DNA of 64,000 bases from Parasphingopyxis sp. (GTDB lineage: Bacteria; Pseudomonadota; Alphaproteobacteria; Sphingomonadales; Sphingomonadaceae): the NCBI RefSeq assembly GCF_028279465.1, contig NZ_JANQNS010000013.1:234238-298237 (forward strand), given 5' to 3'. A program made the translations under genes and the position numbers. The notes under the pieces are model-generated. The model was not told the DNA's origin and ran no database searches. It was given only the letters and a program-made list of their open reading frames with translations. Below, piece after piece: positions 44,962-55,949 of this stretch; position 1 is the stretch's first letter; each line of letters opens with the position of its first letter.

Positions 44962-45410
44962 GTCGCGATGCTGCCGCCATTTGGGCGAAGTGCCGGCCAG
45001 CTGAGCCATGTGCCGGCGGCATAGGCGAAACCATAGGCGAGCACGATCAGAGAACTCCAGATGGTGAATGGCGTGGCGGGTACATCGGAAAGAAAGAGTA
45101 TCGGAACGAGTATCAGCCCGCGCAGCAGATAGATGGCCGAAATTGTGATGAGCCCGGTCCGTAATAGCGGCAGGCGGCGGATCAGGCCCGCGCCGGAAAA
45201 CGCATATGCCGCCCAGATCGCCAGTATCAGGGCGATCAGCGTCGTGACGATGGCTGGATAGGCATCGCCGCGTTCCGCCATCCGGGCCATTTGCTCGCCC
45301 GCGCCGAAAAAGCGGTACCAGTCCGGTCCGCCAACAATGACCGCAATGTGCAGAAACGATGCGGCAGCCGACATCCAGCCGCCGACGATCAGCAGGATCC
45401 GCCCGTTCAT
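44958..45410 (-). CDS. four-helix membrane protein in the proA-nadD operon
   Basis: The 150-residue product (ATG at 45410, overlapping the proA stop as ATGA) has four hydrophobic segments, about residues 5-25, 50-72, 80-100 and 110-135. I do not recognise a family, although the arrangement resembles small uncharacterised proteins of sphingomonads. It is tightly coupled on both sides, with proA upstream and nadD downstream (TTGA), so it is certainly expressed with them. No function can be given. Confidence 0.75.
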   Translation of the reverse strand: MNGRILLIVGGWMSAAASFLHIAVIVGGPDWYRFFGAGEQMARMAERGDAYPAIVTTLIALILAIWAAYAFSGAGLIRRLPLLRTGLITISAIYLLRGLILVPILFLSDVPATPFTIWSSLIVLAYGFAYAAGTWLSWPALRPNGGSIAT

Positions 45411-46678
45411 GGTCGGGTCGTCCCGTCGCCACGCGCGATCCATTTATAGGTTGTCAGGCCTTCGAGCGCGACCGGACCGCGGGCATGGAGGCGACCGGTG
45501 GAGATACCGATCTCGGCGCCGAGGCCGAATTCGCCGCCATCGGCGAACTGGGTGGACGCATTGTGCATGACGATGGCGCTGTCGACCGTGCTAAGGAAAT
45601 GATTGGCGGCGACCGGGTCGCCGGTGACAATGGCGTCTGTATGGCCCGAGCCATGGCGCGCGACATGGTCCATCGCCGCATCGATCCCATCGACCATGGC
45701 GACCGACAGTATCGGTTCCAGATATTCGGTGTCCCAATCAACATCCGTCGCCGGCACGACTGCGTCGTTGAGCGCCTGTATCGCCGTATCGCCGCGAATT
45801 TCGCAGCCCACTTTCAACAAACCGCGTACCAGCGCTTCGGGCGCAGCAAATGCCCTATCGATCAGCAGCGTTTCCATTGCGCCACAGATGCTGGGGCGGC
45901 GCATTTTGGCGTTGATCGCGATTGCCTGAGCCATCTGCGGATCGGCCGCGGCGTGCACATAGGTGTGGCACTTGCCCTCCAGATGGGCGAGCACGGGCAC
46001 ACGCGCCTCCTTTTGTACGCGTTCGACAAGGCTCTTGCCGCCGCGCGGCACGACAATGTCGATCAGGCCGCTGGCGCGCAGCATCGCCCCGACGGCTGCA
46101 CGATCCGTCGTGGGGACGAGCTGAACCGCGTCTTCCGGCAAACCGGCTTCCTTCAGTCCCGTCACAAGACATGTGTGAATGGCGCGGTTGCTCTCGCTGG
46201 CCTCCGAGCCGCCACGCAGGATCGCGGCGTTGCCCGCCATCAGGCAGATCGCGCCGGCATCGGCCGTCACATTGGGTCGGCTCTCATAGATGATGCCGAT
46301 CACGCCGAGCGGAATGCGTATGCGGCTCAGTTTCAGGCCGTTGGGCGGGCTGCTTTCGTCGATGATCGCGCCGACCGGATCGGGGAGACCTGCAACCGAT
46401 TCCAGCGCGTCGGCAATACCCGTGATCCGATCGCTGTCGAGTTTCAGCCGGTCGAGCATGGCTGCCGTCAGTCCGTTCGCCGCCCCGCGTTCCATGTCCA
46501 CGCCATTGGCGTCGAGAATTTCGCTCTCCGAAGCGCGCAGCGCCACGGCGGCTTCCTGCAGGGCTTGGGCTTTGGTCTCCGTCGAAGCCTGAGCGACGAC
46601 CCGCGCGGCCGTGCGCGCACGCGCGCCCATATCGGCGATCAGCGTTTCGGGATCCGGAACGGTGCGATGTTCGTTCAT
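45407..46678 (-). CDS. proA: gamma-glutamyl phosphate reductase
   Basis: The 423-residue protein is an aldehyde-dehydrogenase-fold enzyme: PLGVIGIIYESRPNVTADA, ILRGGSEASESN, VPRGGKSLVERV, and the catalytic cysteine in RRPSICGAMETLLID. It reduces gamma-glutamyl phosphate to glutamate semialdehyde in proline synthesis; proB is not in the window. It is the first gene of the long minus-strand unit proA, membrane protein, nadD, rsfS, rlmH, envC, ctpA. It is divergent from the DUF3667 gene (91 bases). Confidence 0.96.
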   Translation of the reverse strand: MNEHRTVPDPETLIADMGARARTAARVVAQASTETKAQALQEAAVALRASESEILDANGVDMERGAANGLTAAMLDRLKLDSDRITGIADALESVAGLPDPVGAIIDESSPPNGLKLSRIRIPLGVIGIIYESRPNVTADAGAICLMAGNAAILRGGSEASESNRAIHTCLVTGLKEAGLPEDAVQLVPTTDRAAVGAMLRASGLIDIVVPRGGKSLVERVQKEARVPVLAHLEGKCHTYVHAAADPQMAQAIAINAKMRRPSICGAMETLLIDRAFAAPEALVRGLLKVGCEIRGDTAIQALNDAVVPATDVDWDTEYLEPILSVAMVDGIDAAMDHVARHGSGHTDAIVTGDPVAANHFLSTVDSAIVMHNASTQFADGGEFGLGAEIGISTGRLHARGPVALEGLTTYKWIARGDGTTRP

Positions 46679-46769
46679 GCGGGTGCCTTATCATGCCCGG
46701 CGCCGTGCGGGAACGGCTATCGACGAGCGGGCGCTTCCGGCGCTATGTGCGGGGCAGGAGAGCCCGAAG

Positions 46770-47891
46770 ATGAACGATGGCATCGATGGAATTGGCGAAG
46801 CTGTAACCGGCAGCATGGCCGCGCGCGCGGTCGAGCGCGGACATGGCGAAGGCCGGTACGGTCACACGGAAATCTATTGCAGCAATTGCTCGACCAAGCT
46901 TGTCGGCACCCATTGTCATTATTGCGGGCAGAAGGCGCATGTCCATCGCAGCATCGCCGCGATCGGGCATGATCTTATTCATGGCGTGCTCCATCTCGAC
47001 GGGAAATTCTGGCGGACGCTGCCATTGCTGATGTTCCGGCCGGGCGAACTGACCTGGCGCTATATCCATGGCGAACGCGCGAAATTCGTCTCGCCGCTGG
47101 GCATGTTCCTTTTCGGTGTCTTCCTGATGTTCGGGATATTGACGGTTTACGGCGTCTCGCTGTCCAATATCGATGTCGGTGATGTGTCGACCGAGATGGC
47201 GCAGGAGGAGCTGGAAAATCAGATCGCGATTGCGCGTGAGGAACGGAGCCGTCTCGATCGGCAACTGGCGGTATTGGAGAGCCAGCCCGGGCGGGCTGCG
47301 GATGCGGACGCGCTGCGGACGCGGATAGAGAATATTGACGGCCGTCTCGAGGAATTCGACATCGGTCAGGAGGGGCTGGACGCCATTATCGGCGAAGAAA
47401 TCGGCCCGGTAGACGGCAACTCGTCCGGTACTAACGATCTGCGCAATTTGCAGACGGGCTGGGACCGGCTCGACTATGGCATTCAGAAGATTCAAGAGAA
47501 TCCCGGTCTCGCGCTCTACAAGTTGCAGGCGAATTTCTATAAATTTTCCTGGCTGCTGATCCCGATATCGGTGCCATTCGTTTGGCTGCTCTTCTTCTAT
47601 ACGCGCCGCTTCAAGATGTACGACCATACGGTCTTCGTCACCTATTCGCTGGCCTTTATGTCGCTATTCGCCATACTGCTGACTGTACTCGGTTTTGCCG
47701 GGCTCGGCGGCAGCTGGATCGTGATTGCGGCCCTCTCCATCCCGTTCGTGCATATGTATAAGCAGCTGCGCGGAACCTATGACATCGGGCGCATCACCGC
47801 CTTTCTCCGCACCTGTATTCTTGCCTTTTTCTGCTTTTTCACGGCGCTGATCTTCTTCATCCTGCTGCTCGCGATCGGCGCGCTCGGATAA
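46770..47891 (+). CDS. DUF3667 zinc-ribbon membrane protein
   Basis: The 373-residue product starts at 46770 behind AGGAGAG. It has an N-terminal zinc ribbon, CSNC plus CHYCGQ (about residues 35-55), then the DUF3667 pattern LDGKFWRTLPLLMFRPGELTWRYIHGERAKFVSPL, a membrane helix (about 110-130), a charged coiled-coil stretch (about 145-235), and four more hydrophobic segments in the last 130 residues. The function of the family is unknown. The long hydrophilic insert between membrane parts probably lies on one side as a domain. Confidence 0.87.
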   Translation: MNDGIDGIGEAVTGSMAARAVERGHGEGRYGHTEIYCSNCSTKLVGTHCHYCGQKAHVHRSIAAIGHDLIHGVLHLDGKFWRTLPLLMFRPGELTWRYIHGERAKFVSPLGMFLFGVFLMFGILTVYGVSLSNIDVGDVSTEMAQEELENQIAIAREERSRLDRQLAVLESQPGRAADADALRTRIENIDGRLEEFDIGQEGLDAIIGEEIGPVDGNSSGTNDLRNLQTGWDRLDYGIQKIQENPGLALYKLQANFYKFSWLLIPISVPFVWLLFFYTRRFKMYDHTVFVTYSLAFMSLFAILLTVLGFAGLGGSWIVIAALSIPFVHMYKQLRGTYDIGRITAFLRTCILAFFCFFTALIFFILLLAIGALG

Positions 47892-47900
47892 CAGGCAAAG

Positions 47901-47926
47901 AAAAGGCCCGCCACAGCGAGCCTTTT
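47901..47926. terminator. bidirectional terminator between DUF3667 gene and ftsH
   Basis: AAAAGGC (47901-47907) pairs with GCCTTTT (47920-47926) around a 12-base loop. The A-run and T-run at the ends serve as the U-tract in either direction, as expected between convergent genes: the DUF3667 stop is 10 bases before it and the ftsH stop about 20 bases after. Confidence 0.7.
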
Positions 47927-47947
47927 CGATTGCGCTAGAGCTTTGCC

Positions 47948-49903
<1,956 letters not shown>

Positions 49904-49995
49904 CGCATTTTCGCCCTTCTGCTGCGATCAAAATAGGTTTTTGCGGCGAAAAGACAATTAGCGGAATAATGTGAATAGCCGGTGAGCGGGGCGAT

Positions 49996-50949
49996 TCAGC
50001 CCGTTTTCCGCGGCGGAGCCATCGAAAAGCGCCAGATTCCGGGCGATTCCGGCGCGCAAAGAATTTTGCCGATCACAGTTTTTTTGCCGTCCGAAAGCGC
50101 TGCGATCGCCCGGTCGAGCGCGGGTCCGCGCGCGCCATGATCGGGATCGACTGTGTCGAGGCAACGGATGACGAGCCGGCGCAGTAATTCGCGCGGATAA
50201 TCGGTGTGGCGGAGTGCGACGCTCCCATCATTATGTTCGATAGACCGATCCGCTTCCTGGTCGGTGAGCCATTGCAGCGCCTCACTCGACTCGCGCAGGG
50301 CATCGACGGTCCGGGCGATCCGGCTCGGATCGAAATCGGGAAGGTCCGCCAAGGCCTTGCGCAACCGCACCCGATCGAATGTGTCGTCGCTATTGCTGGG
50401 ATCGCTGACGGCTGCGATGCCCGCTTGCGCGATATGTGCGACGAGGTCTGCTTTGGTGAAGGAGAGCAACGGCCGGATGATTGATCCATTGATCGGCCGG
50501 ATGGCGGAGAGGCCGTCGACACCGCTCCCGCGCATCAACCGCATCAGGACGGTCTCGATCTGGTCGTCGGCATGATGCGCGGTCGCGATCCAGCGCAGCC
50601 TTTCGCGGTTCCGCCAATCTTCGAGCAGCGCATAGCGCGCAACCCGCGCCGCCGACTGGAGGTTACCGGAGATCGGTTCGGCTGGCGTCAGAATAGTATG
50701 CGGTACCGCCAGCGTCGTACAGATCGCCGTGACATGCCGGGCCTCGTCCGCAGCCTCTGGGCGCAGCCCGTGATCGACGGTCGCCGCCTGTATCGCACCG
50801 GGATAGGCTTGGGCCGCGAGCGACAAGAGCGCCAGACTGTCCGGTCCACCCGATACCGCAATCCCGAGCCTCGCATCCGCCGTCGGGGCTTTGCTGGTCA
50901 GGCGTTCAGTCTCGGCGTAAAACCGGTCGATAAGCGGTGTGTCCGACAT
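49996..50949 (-). CDS. tilS: tRNA(Ile)-lysidine synthetase
   Basis: The 317-residue protein has the PP-loop SGGPDSLAL near residue 34, VDHGLRPEAADEA, ARYALLEDW and TAHHADDQIETVLMRLMRGSGVDGL, all typical of TilS. It converts the wobble cytidine of one tRNA-Ile to lysidine, so that AUA is read as isoleucine. It lacks the long C-terminal domain of enterobacterial TilS, as usual for alphaproteobacteria. It stands between ybgF and ftsH. Confidence 0.94.
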   Translation of the reverse strand: MSDTPLIDRFYAETERLTSKAPTADARLGIAVSGGPDSLALLSLAAQAYPGAIQAATVDHGLRPEAADEARHVTAICTTLAVPHTILTPAEPISGNLQSAARVARYALLEDWRNRERLRWIATAHHADDQIETVLMRLMRGSGVDGLSAIRPINGSIIRPLLSFTKADLVAHIAQAGIAAVSDPSNSDDTFDRVRLRKALADLPDFDPSRIARTVDALRESSEALQWLTDQEADRSIEHNDGSVALRHTDYPRELLRRLVIRCLDTVDPDHGARGPALDRAIAALSDGKKTVIGKILCAPESPGIWRFSMAPPRKTG

Positions 50950-51001
50950 CCGGTAATCCTAAACCGGCGACCGCCAGAAAGCGATGCGACGTTGCTGCGC
51001 G

Positions 51002-51889
51002 CTAGTTGCAGCCGGCGGCTTCGCGCGCGGCGGGCACCTGTTCGCGGATCGTGCTCCGCAACGTATCGCCATAAACGTCGCGCAATTCGTCGAAGGCGAG
51101 GCAGGCGCGATCGTTATAGTTGAGTTCGGTCAGCGCGATGCCGAGGAAAAACAGGCTGTCCGCGGCGCGGTCGCCATCGGGCAGTTCCTGATAATTACGC
51201 ACGAAAATCTCGGTCGCATTGGCTGGCTTGTCGTCGTCGAGATAGGCCCGGCCGAGCAGGTTGCGCGCATAGCTTTCGAAGCGGTGGCCGGGGAAGTTTT
51301 CGACCGTTTCGCGCAGTTGCGTCCGCGCTTCTTCGTAGCGCCCGTCGCGCCACATGCGATAGCCGCGCACATACGACGCTTCGCCGGCATCGTCAGGCAA
51401 AGGCGGCTCGCTCGATTCCGTTGCAGCAGGCGCGGATTCAGCGCTTTCCGTCGGTTCGGACGCGTCCGTAGTATCGCTCGACGCCGTGTCGCTGTCGTTT
51501 GTCAGCGTCGTCGCATCGAGCGTGGTATCGGGCTCCGTCGCTGCCCCGCCGCCCTGCAGTGCTTCCACCATGGATCGCAGCTGGCGCAGTTCGAAGCTAT
51601 TCTCTTCGACCTGGCCGGTCAGCGTTGCGAGCTGGCGTTCGAGTGCATTGACCCGGTCGGTGAGCGCCGTGATCGGCGCGGAAGCCGGACTGCCGACCGT
51701 GCCATCGCGCGTACCGGTCTGGATTTCCGGTTCGAAAAAGTCGGAATTGCCGCCGGGGAAGACTTCTCTTTGCAGGGCGCGAACTTCGCGTTCGACGCGA
51801 TCGATGCGCCGATCCAGATCGTCGCTCTGCGCCAGTGCCGGGGTGGCGGTTCCGCTCATTAGCAGTGCGGCGATCAGCATGTAGCGCAT
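51002..51889 (-). CDS. ybgF: CpoB/YbgF-like tol-pal system protein
   Basis: The 295-residue protein has a signal peptide (cut near ALAQ), an N-terminal coiled coil (about residues 22-105, with DRRIDRVEREVRALQREV), a Thr/Ser/Glu-rich linker (about 115-155) and C-terminal TPR-like repeats (about 165-285, with GYRMWRDGRYEEA and NLLGRAYLDD). CpoB links outer-membrane constriction by Tol-Pal with cell-wall synthesis. The tolQRAB-pal genes are not here; upstream are ptsP and the rodZ-like gene instead. Confidence 0.87.
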   Translation of the reverse strand: MRYMLIAALLMSGTATPALAQSDDLDRRIDRVEREVRALQREVFPGGNSDFFEPEIQTGTRDGTVGSPASAPITALTDRVNALERQLATLTGQVEENSFELRQLRSMVEALQGGGAATEPDTTLDATTLTNDSDTASSDTTDASEPTESAESAPAATESSEPPLPDDAGEASYVRGYRMWRDGRYEEARTQLRETVENFPGHRFESYARNLLGRAYLDDDKPANATEIFVRNYQELPDGDRAADSLFFLGIALTELNYNDRACLAFDELRDVYGDTLRSTIREQVPAAREAAGCN

Positions 51890-51970
51890 GGCGAATGTCC
51901 CTCCCTGAACCCGTGACGGAACCTATATCGCCGGGCAAAGCTGTCGCCAATATGAAGCGCGGCCGCCCTG

Positions 51971-52798
51971 TTAGTTGGCGGGTTCGGGCGTAGGAGCGGA
52001 TTGCGGGCGCGGGCGGGCCAGTGCGGAGGGCAGCAGGCTGACATCGCTGATGACGGTTTGCGGCGGCCCGATCGGATCGACCGGCTGGCCGCCGACCGTA
52101 ACCCGCAGCGCGTCGGCCCGGCCGGTCCGGATCATCGGATTCTCGGCCGTAGTCGGCACTTCGTAACTATCGCCAGCCTGCATCTCGGTTTCGTAGATCC
52201 GGTCGCCGGTGTCGCCGTCATAGATGCGTAGCCAAACGGTTTCCGTTGCTTCGAGGACGACAGCTCCGTCGGCAGGCGGCGGCGCTGCTGGCGCGGCTTG
52301 TGCAGGGTTCGCGCTTTCCCCCTGTTCCGCTACGGCAGAGGGATCGGTGCCCGCCGCCATGCGCGCGCGATCATCGGCGTCCAAACCGAAAACGCCGCTG
52401 CGCCACAGCGCATAGGCGATGATCAGCACGACCGCGATGGCGGCCGCGATCCAGGCCAGGCTGCGCGGCGGTACGCGGGCCGGGTCGGTCGGCTCGAAAA
52501 AATCGCCGCTCGTCTGGGTCGCAGCGCCGTGGTTGATTTCTTCGCGAAACGCGGCCGCCATTTCCTTGGGATCAAGCCCGACCGCCTGCGAAAAGGCCTT
52601 TACGAAGCCGATACTGTAGGTCGGCGCGGGCAGTTTTTCATAATCGCTATTCTCGATATTTTCGAGCTGTCGCAATGGGATACGCGTCGTGCGCGCGATG
52701 TCGTCCAGCGAGATACCCTGGCTCTCGCGCGCCTCGCGGAGCTTGGTGCCGACCTGCGTTTCGAATAAAGTGCCGTCTTCGCCACTTTCGTCCGACAT
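51971..52798 (-). CDS. rodZ: RodZ-like protein (HTH, transmembrane helix, DUF4115)
   Basis: The 275-residue product has an N-terminal helix-turn-helix domain (about residues 14-80: LREARESQGISLDDIARTTRIPLRQLENIE), a single membrane helix (about 113-132) and a C-terminal periplasmic DUF4115 beta domain (about 180-260). This order defines RodZ, which ties the MreB cytoskeleton to the wall synthesis machine and sets rod shape. Small size and a Pro/Ala linker are normal. A palindrome with a TTGACA box lies upstream at 52860-52874. Confidence 0.85.
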   Translation of the reverse strand: MSDESGEDGTLFETQVGTKLREARESQGISLDDIARTTRIPLRQLENIENSDYEKLPAPTYSIGFVKAFSQAVGLDPKEMAAAFREEINHGAATQTSGDFFEPTDPARVPPRSLAWIAAAIAVVLIIAYALWRSGVFGLDADDRARMAAGTDPSAVAEQGESANPAQAAPAAPPPADGAVVLEATETVWLRIYDGDTGDRIYETEMQAGDSYEVPTTAENPMIRTGRADALRVTVGGQPVDPIGPPQTVISDVSLLPSALARPRPQSAPTPEPAN

Positions 52799-52859
52799 CT
52801 GCGTCCCCTGTAAGCCAGTCTGTGCGCCGGTTATGTGCTATTGCGCTTTCACAATCCGC

Positions 52860-52873
52860 TGACATTTATGTCA
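52860..52873. promoter_or_regulatory. 14-bp palindrome with TTGACA upstream of rodZ-like gene
   Basis: TGACATTTATGTCA is a perfect palindrome. On the minus strand it forms, with the next base, TTGACA (52874-52869), a possible -35; a -10 at the right distance is poor. It may be a repressor site covering the promoter of the rodZ-like gene; nothing more is shown. Confidence 0.35.
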
Positions 52874-52902
52874 ATGGTTATCGCCGTCTCATTGTTCCCA
52901 AA

Positions 52903-55179
52903 TCAGCCGATCGCGACCGAACGTTGCGCAGCCCAGTCGAGCAGAGCCTGGCGCATGTCATAAGGCGGCTCGGCGAGCCACTCCCTCATCTGTTCGCGCA
53001 GCAGCGTCGCGTCGAGCGACCGGATCATCGCCTTGATCGAGCCAACTGCGGCCGGCGTGATCGACAATTGCTCGACGCCGAGCCCGATCAGCGCCATGGC
53101 CTCGACCGGGCGGCCACCCATCTCGCCGCAAATCGTCGTCGGGATTCCGGCCTCTCCGGTCGCCTGCATGATGCGGCGCAGGAAGCGCAGGATGGCGGGG
53201 CTGAGCCAGTCATAGCGTTCGGCGATGCGCGGATCGGCGCGGTCGGCGGCGAAGAGAAATTGCGTGAGATCGTTCGTGCCGATCGACAGAAAATCGATCC
53301 GCGGCAACAGTTCGTCCAGCGCTTCGGCCAGAGCCGGCACTTCGAGCATGCAGCCATAGCGGATTTCGTGCGGCAGCATATGGTGATGGTCTTCGAGCCA
53401 GACGCGCTGCGCTTCGAACAGCGCCCGGGCTTCGTCGAACTCCCAGGGTTCGGACACCATCGGGAACATGACGCTTAGCGTCCGTCCCGCCGCCGCCTCG
53501 ATCAGCGCGCGCGCCTGCACCTTCATAAGGCCTTCGCGATCCAGCGACAGACGCAGCGCGCGCCAGCCCATTGCCGGGTTTTCCTCCTCTGTGGTTTCGG
53601 CGCGCAGATAAGGCACCGACTTGTCGCCGCCGATATCGAGCGTACGGAAGATCACCGGCTTGTCGTCGGCCGCGTCGAGCACGTCCTTGTAAAGCTTCTG
53701 CTGCGCTTCGCGGCGCGGCAGGGTGGCCGAGACGAGAAACTGAAACTCGGTGCGGAACAGGCCGATCCCGTCGGCGCCGGCCATGTTCAGGGTCGCGACA
53801 TCCTCGCGCAGGCCTGCATTGACCATCACCTTCAGCCGTTTGCCGCATCTAGTTTCCGGCGCCAGATCGCGCAGCGCTTCGAACTCGGCGCGCTTCTCTT
53901 GCATCCGGGTGAGCTTGGCCTCGAACGCTTCGACCATGGTCGGCGACGGGCGGACGAATACCGAGCCGTCCTCGACATCGAGGAGCAGCTGATCGCCCTG
54001 GTGGATCAGCCGACGAACATCCGGCACGCGGCCGAGCACCGGCACGCCCATGGCGCGCGCGACGATCGTGACATGCGCGGTCAGCGAGCCTTCCTCCAGC
54101 ACCACGCCTTTCAGCCGGCGACGATCATATTCGAGCAGTTCGGCGGGCCCGAGGTTGCGCGCGATCAGGATGGAATCGTTGCGCAGGCCAAGCTGGGCGG
54201 CCGTACCCAGCTGCCCAGCGACGATCCGGATCAGGCGGTTGGCGAGATCCTCCAGATCGTGCATCCGCTCGGCAAGCAGGGGATCGTCGATCTCGTGCAT
54301 GCGCGCCCGGGTGCGTTGCTGGACGCGTTCGATTGCCGCTTCGGCGGTCAGGCCGCTGTCGATCGCCGCGTTGATCCGGCGGCTCCAGCCTTCGTCATAG
54401 GCGAACATTTTGTAGGTTTCGAGCACGTCCTTATGCTCGCCGCCGACGCCGAATTCGGCTTGATTGGAGAGCGCGTCGATCTGTTCGCGCATCTTGCGGA
54501 ACGCCTGATAGACACGCTGGCGCTCGGCCTCGGTATCCTCGGCGACCGTATGTTCGATATCGACGCGCGGCTGGTGGAACACCGCCTTGCCTTCGCCCAT
54601 GCCGATCACGAGCTTCTGGCCGGACAGCCGCATCGCCTCGGTCTGCCGCGCAATCTCCGCTTCCGTGCCGCTTTCGTCGATCAACTCGGCGCTTGCGATC
54701 AATTCGGCGAGCACCATGGCGACGGTTTGCAGCGCCTCGATCTCGACATCGTCATAGGGCCGGGGATCGGCATGCTGCACGGCGAGCACGCCGACCACGC
54801 GTTCGCGATGGATGATCGGGATGCCGGCGAAACTGTGATAGGTTTCCTCGCCGGTTTCGGGCCGGTACGCAAAGTCGGGATGCGAGGTTGCCTCGTCGAG
54901 ATTGAGGATGCGCCCGCTCTCGGCGATCACGCCGACCAGCCCTTCGCCCATGGCAAGCTTGGTAACGTGCACCGCATCCTGATTGAGCCCAAGCGTCGCG
55001 AACAGCTCCAGCACGCCCTCGCGCAGCAGATAGATGGAGCAGACCTCGCTAGACAGCGCCTCGCCGATAATCTCGACAACGCGGTTGAGTTTGCCCTGCG
55101 CATGGTTGCGCGAGGCCATCACGTCGTGAAGCCCGGTCAGTATCTCCCGGGAGGCGGTTGTGGCTTCGGCGAAACTCAT
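52903..55179 (-). CDS. ptsP: PTS-Ntr enzyme I (PEP-protein phosphotransferase)
   Basis: The 758-residue protein has an N-terminal GAF domain (about residues 15-165, as in NifA-type sensors), an EI N-terminal domain, the phosphohistidine domain with the active-site His in GSLTAHVTIVARAMGVPVLG, and the PEP-binding TIM barrel with GIGLFRTEF, RTLDIGGDK, MFPMVSEPWEF and GTNDLTQF. It moves phosphate from PEP to NPr and on to EIIA-Ntr to sense nitrogen, not to carry sugars. The start at 55179 is chosen over the longer frame, which is basic and not part of the family. Confidence 0.95.
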   Translation of the reverse strand: MSFAEATTASREILTGLHDVMASRNHAQGKLNRVVEIIGEALSSEVCSIYLLREGVLELFATLGLNQDAVHVTKLAMGEGLVGVIAESGRILNLDEATSHPDFAYRPETGEETYHSFAGIPIIHRERVVGVLAVQHADPRPYDDVEIEALQTVAMVLAELIASAELIDESGTEAEIARQTEAMRLSGQKLVIGMGEGKAVFHQPRVDIEHTVAEDTEAERQRVYQAFRKMREQIDALSNQAEFGVGGEHKDVLETYKMFAYDEGWSRRINAAIDSGLTAEAAIERVQQRTRARMHEIDDPLLAERMHDLEDLANRLIRIVAGQLGTAAQLGLRNDSILIARNLGPAELLEYDRRRLKGVVLEEGSLTAHVTIVARAMGVPVLGRVPDVRRLIHQGDQLLLDVEDGSVFVRPSPTMVEAFEAKLTRMQEKRAEFEALRDLAPETRCGKRLKVMVNAGLREDVATLNMAGADGIGLFRTEFQFLVSATLPRREAQQKLYKDVLDAADDKPVIFRTLDIGGDKSVPYLRAETTEEENPAMGWRALRLSLDREGLMKVQARALIEAAAGRTLSVMFPMVSEPWEFDEARALFEAQRVWLEDHHHMLPHEIRYGCMLEVPALAEALDELLPRIDFLSIGTNDLTQFLFAADRADPRIAERYDWLSPAILRFLRRIMQATGEAGIPTTICGEMGGRPVEAMALIGLGVEQLSITPAAVGSIKAMIRSLDATLLREQMREWLAEPPYDMRQALLDWAAQRSVAIG

Positions 55180-55207
55180 GGCCGACCGGTTAGCAGACGC
55201 GCGCACG

Positions 55208-55224
55208 GCGCGCCATCGCGGAAA
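55208..55224 (+). repeat. 17-bp direct repeat, left copy (flanks GNAT gene)
   Basis: GCGCGCCATCGCGGAAA occurs here and, identical and in the same orientation, at 55906-55922. The two copies bracket the acetyltransferase gene and lie in the flanking non-coding DNA, as left behind by some insertion or duplication events. Confidence 0.7.
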
Positions 55225-55334
55225 CGCTAGGCAAAGCAAAAGACTGGCTTTGCACCGAGGCGTATCGGCAATCGCGGAAATTCGCGGTCGTGGCCGATCT
55301 GCGCTATACGATGGGCGGAAGGCGGGATCGTATC

Positions 55335-55862
55335 ATGACGGACTATACAATCAGGCGGGCAAAGGCCGAAGACGCCGCGCAGCTCGGCATAGTGGGTCCC
55401 GCATCCTATGCGGCGGCCTATGGCTATCTCTGGCCCGAGCCGGCGCCACTGATGCGGTATCTCGAAAGCTATGGCGAAGCGGCCGTGCGATCCGCGATGG
55501 AAGACAAGGGTACCGCATTCTGGCTCGCCGAAAGCGATGGCGTGGCCGTGGGTTTCGCCATGGCCCTGCGCGGCTCCAAAAATCCGTCGACTGGAAGCGA
55601 AAGCGGTGTCGAGCTCCGGCGCGTCTATGTGCTGCCCAATGTGCGGGGATCGGGCCTGGGCAAGCGGCTCTACGATGCGGTTGAAGATTATGCGCGCGAC
55701 CATGGCGGCGATCATATCTGGCTCGACGTGATGGACAGCGCCGACTGGGCCTATGGCGCGTATCTGCGCTGGGGCTTCGCAGAGATCGGTACGCGGATAT
55801 TCGACAAGGCGGTCTATGAAGACCGGCGCAAGATGATCCTGCTGGCGAAGGAAATCGGTTGA
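55335..55862 (+). CDS. GNAT-family N-acetyltransferase
   Basis: The 175-residue protein fits the GNAT fold: TIRRAKAEDAAQLGIV at the start (strand 1 and helix 1), VELRRVYVLPNVRGSGLGKRLYDAV with the acetyl-CoA pyrophosphate loop R/Q-x-x-G-x-G/A, and YLRWGFAEIG near the end. It acetylates an unknown amine. The ATG at 55335 is preferred to the upstream one because the family begins at this point and GGCGGGA lies before it. The gene is bracketed by 17-bp direct repeats. Confidence 0.88.
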   Translation: MTDYTIRRAKAEDAAQLGIVGPASYAAAYGYLWPEPAPLMRYLESYGEAAVRSAMEDKGTAFWLAESDGVAVGFAMALRGSKNPSTGSESGVELRRVYVLPNVRGSGLGKRLYDAVEDYARDHGGDHIWLDVMDSADWAYGAYLRWGFAEIGTRIFDKAVYEDRRKMILLAKEIG

Positions 55863-55905
55863 AGTCGATCGTGAGTGACACTGGTTGACACGGACCGGAG
55901 TAATC

Positions 55906-55922
55906 GCGCGCCATCGCGGAAA
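55906..55922 (+). repeat. 17-bp direct repeat, right copy (flanks GNAT gene)
   Basis: Identical in all 17 bases and in orientation to 55208-55224. It lies 43 bases after the acetyltransferase stop and just before the hairpin at 55927-55949. Confidence 0.7.
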
Positions 55923-55926
55923 GCCC

Positions 55927-55949
55927 GATGGCGCCGAAATGTCGCCATC
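55927..55949 (+). terminator. terminator-like hairpin after the GNAT gene
   Basis: GATGGCG (55927-55933) pairs perfectly with CGCCATC (55943-55949) around a nine-base loop; a short TATT follows. It is placed between convergent genes, and its last base is the first base of the enoyl-CoA hydratase stop codon. The weak T-run limits confidence. Confidence 0.4.

Noticed and set aside
44329..45432. 367-codon open frame on the minus strand as a single gene
   Set aside because: Only the last 210 codons match NadD; the upstream part is a shadow of the membrane-protein gene, which is coupled to proA by ATGA.
49904..49995. Possible heat-shock promoter upstream of ftsH
   Set aside because: A CCTATTTT is present on the minus strand, but no CTTGAA-like element lies at the proper distance.
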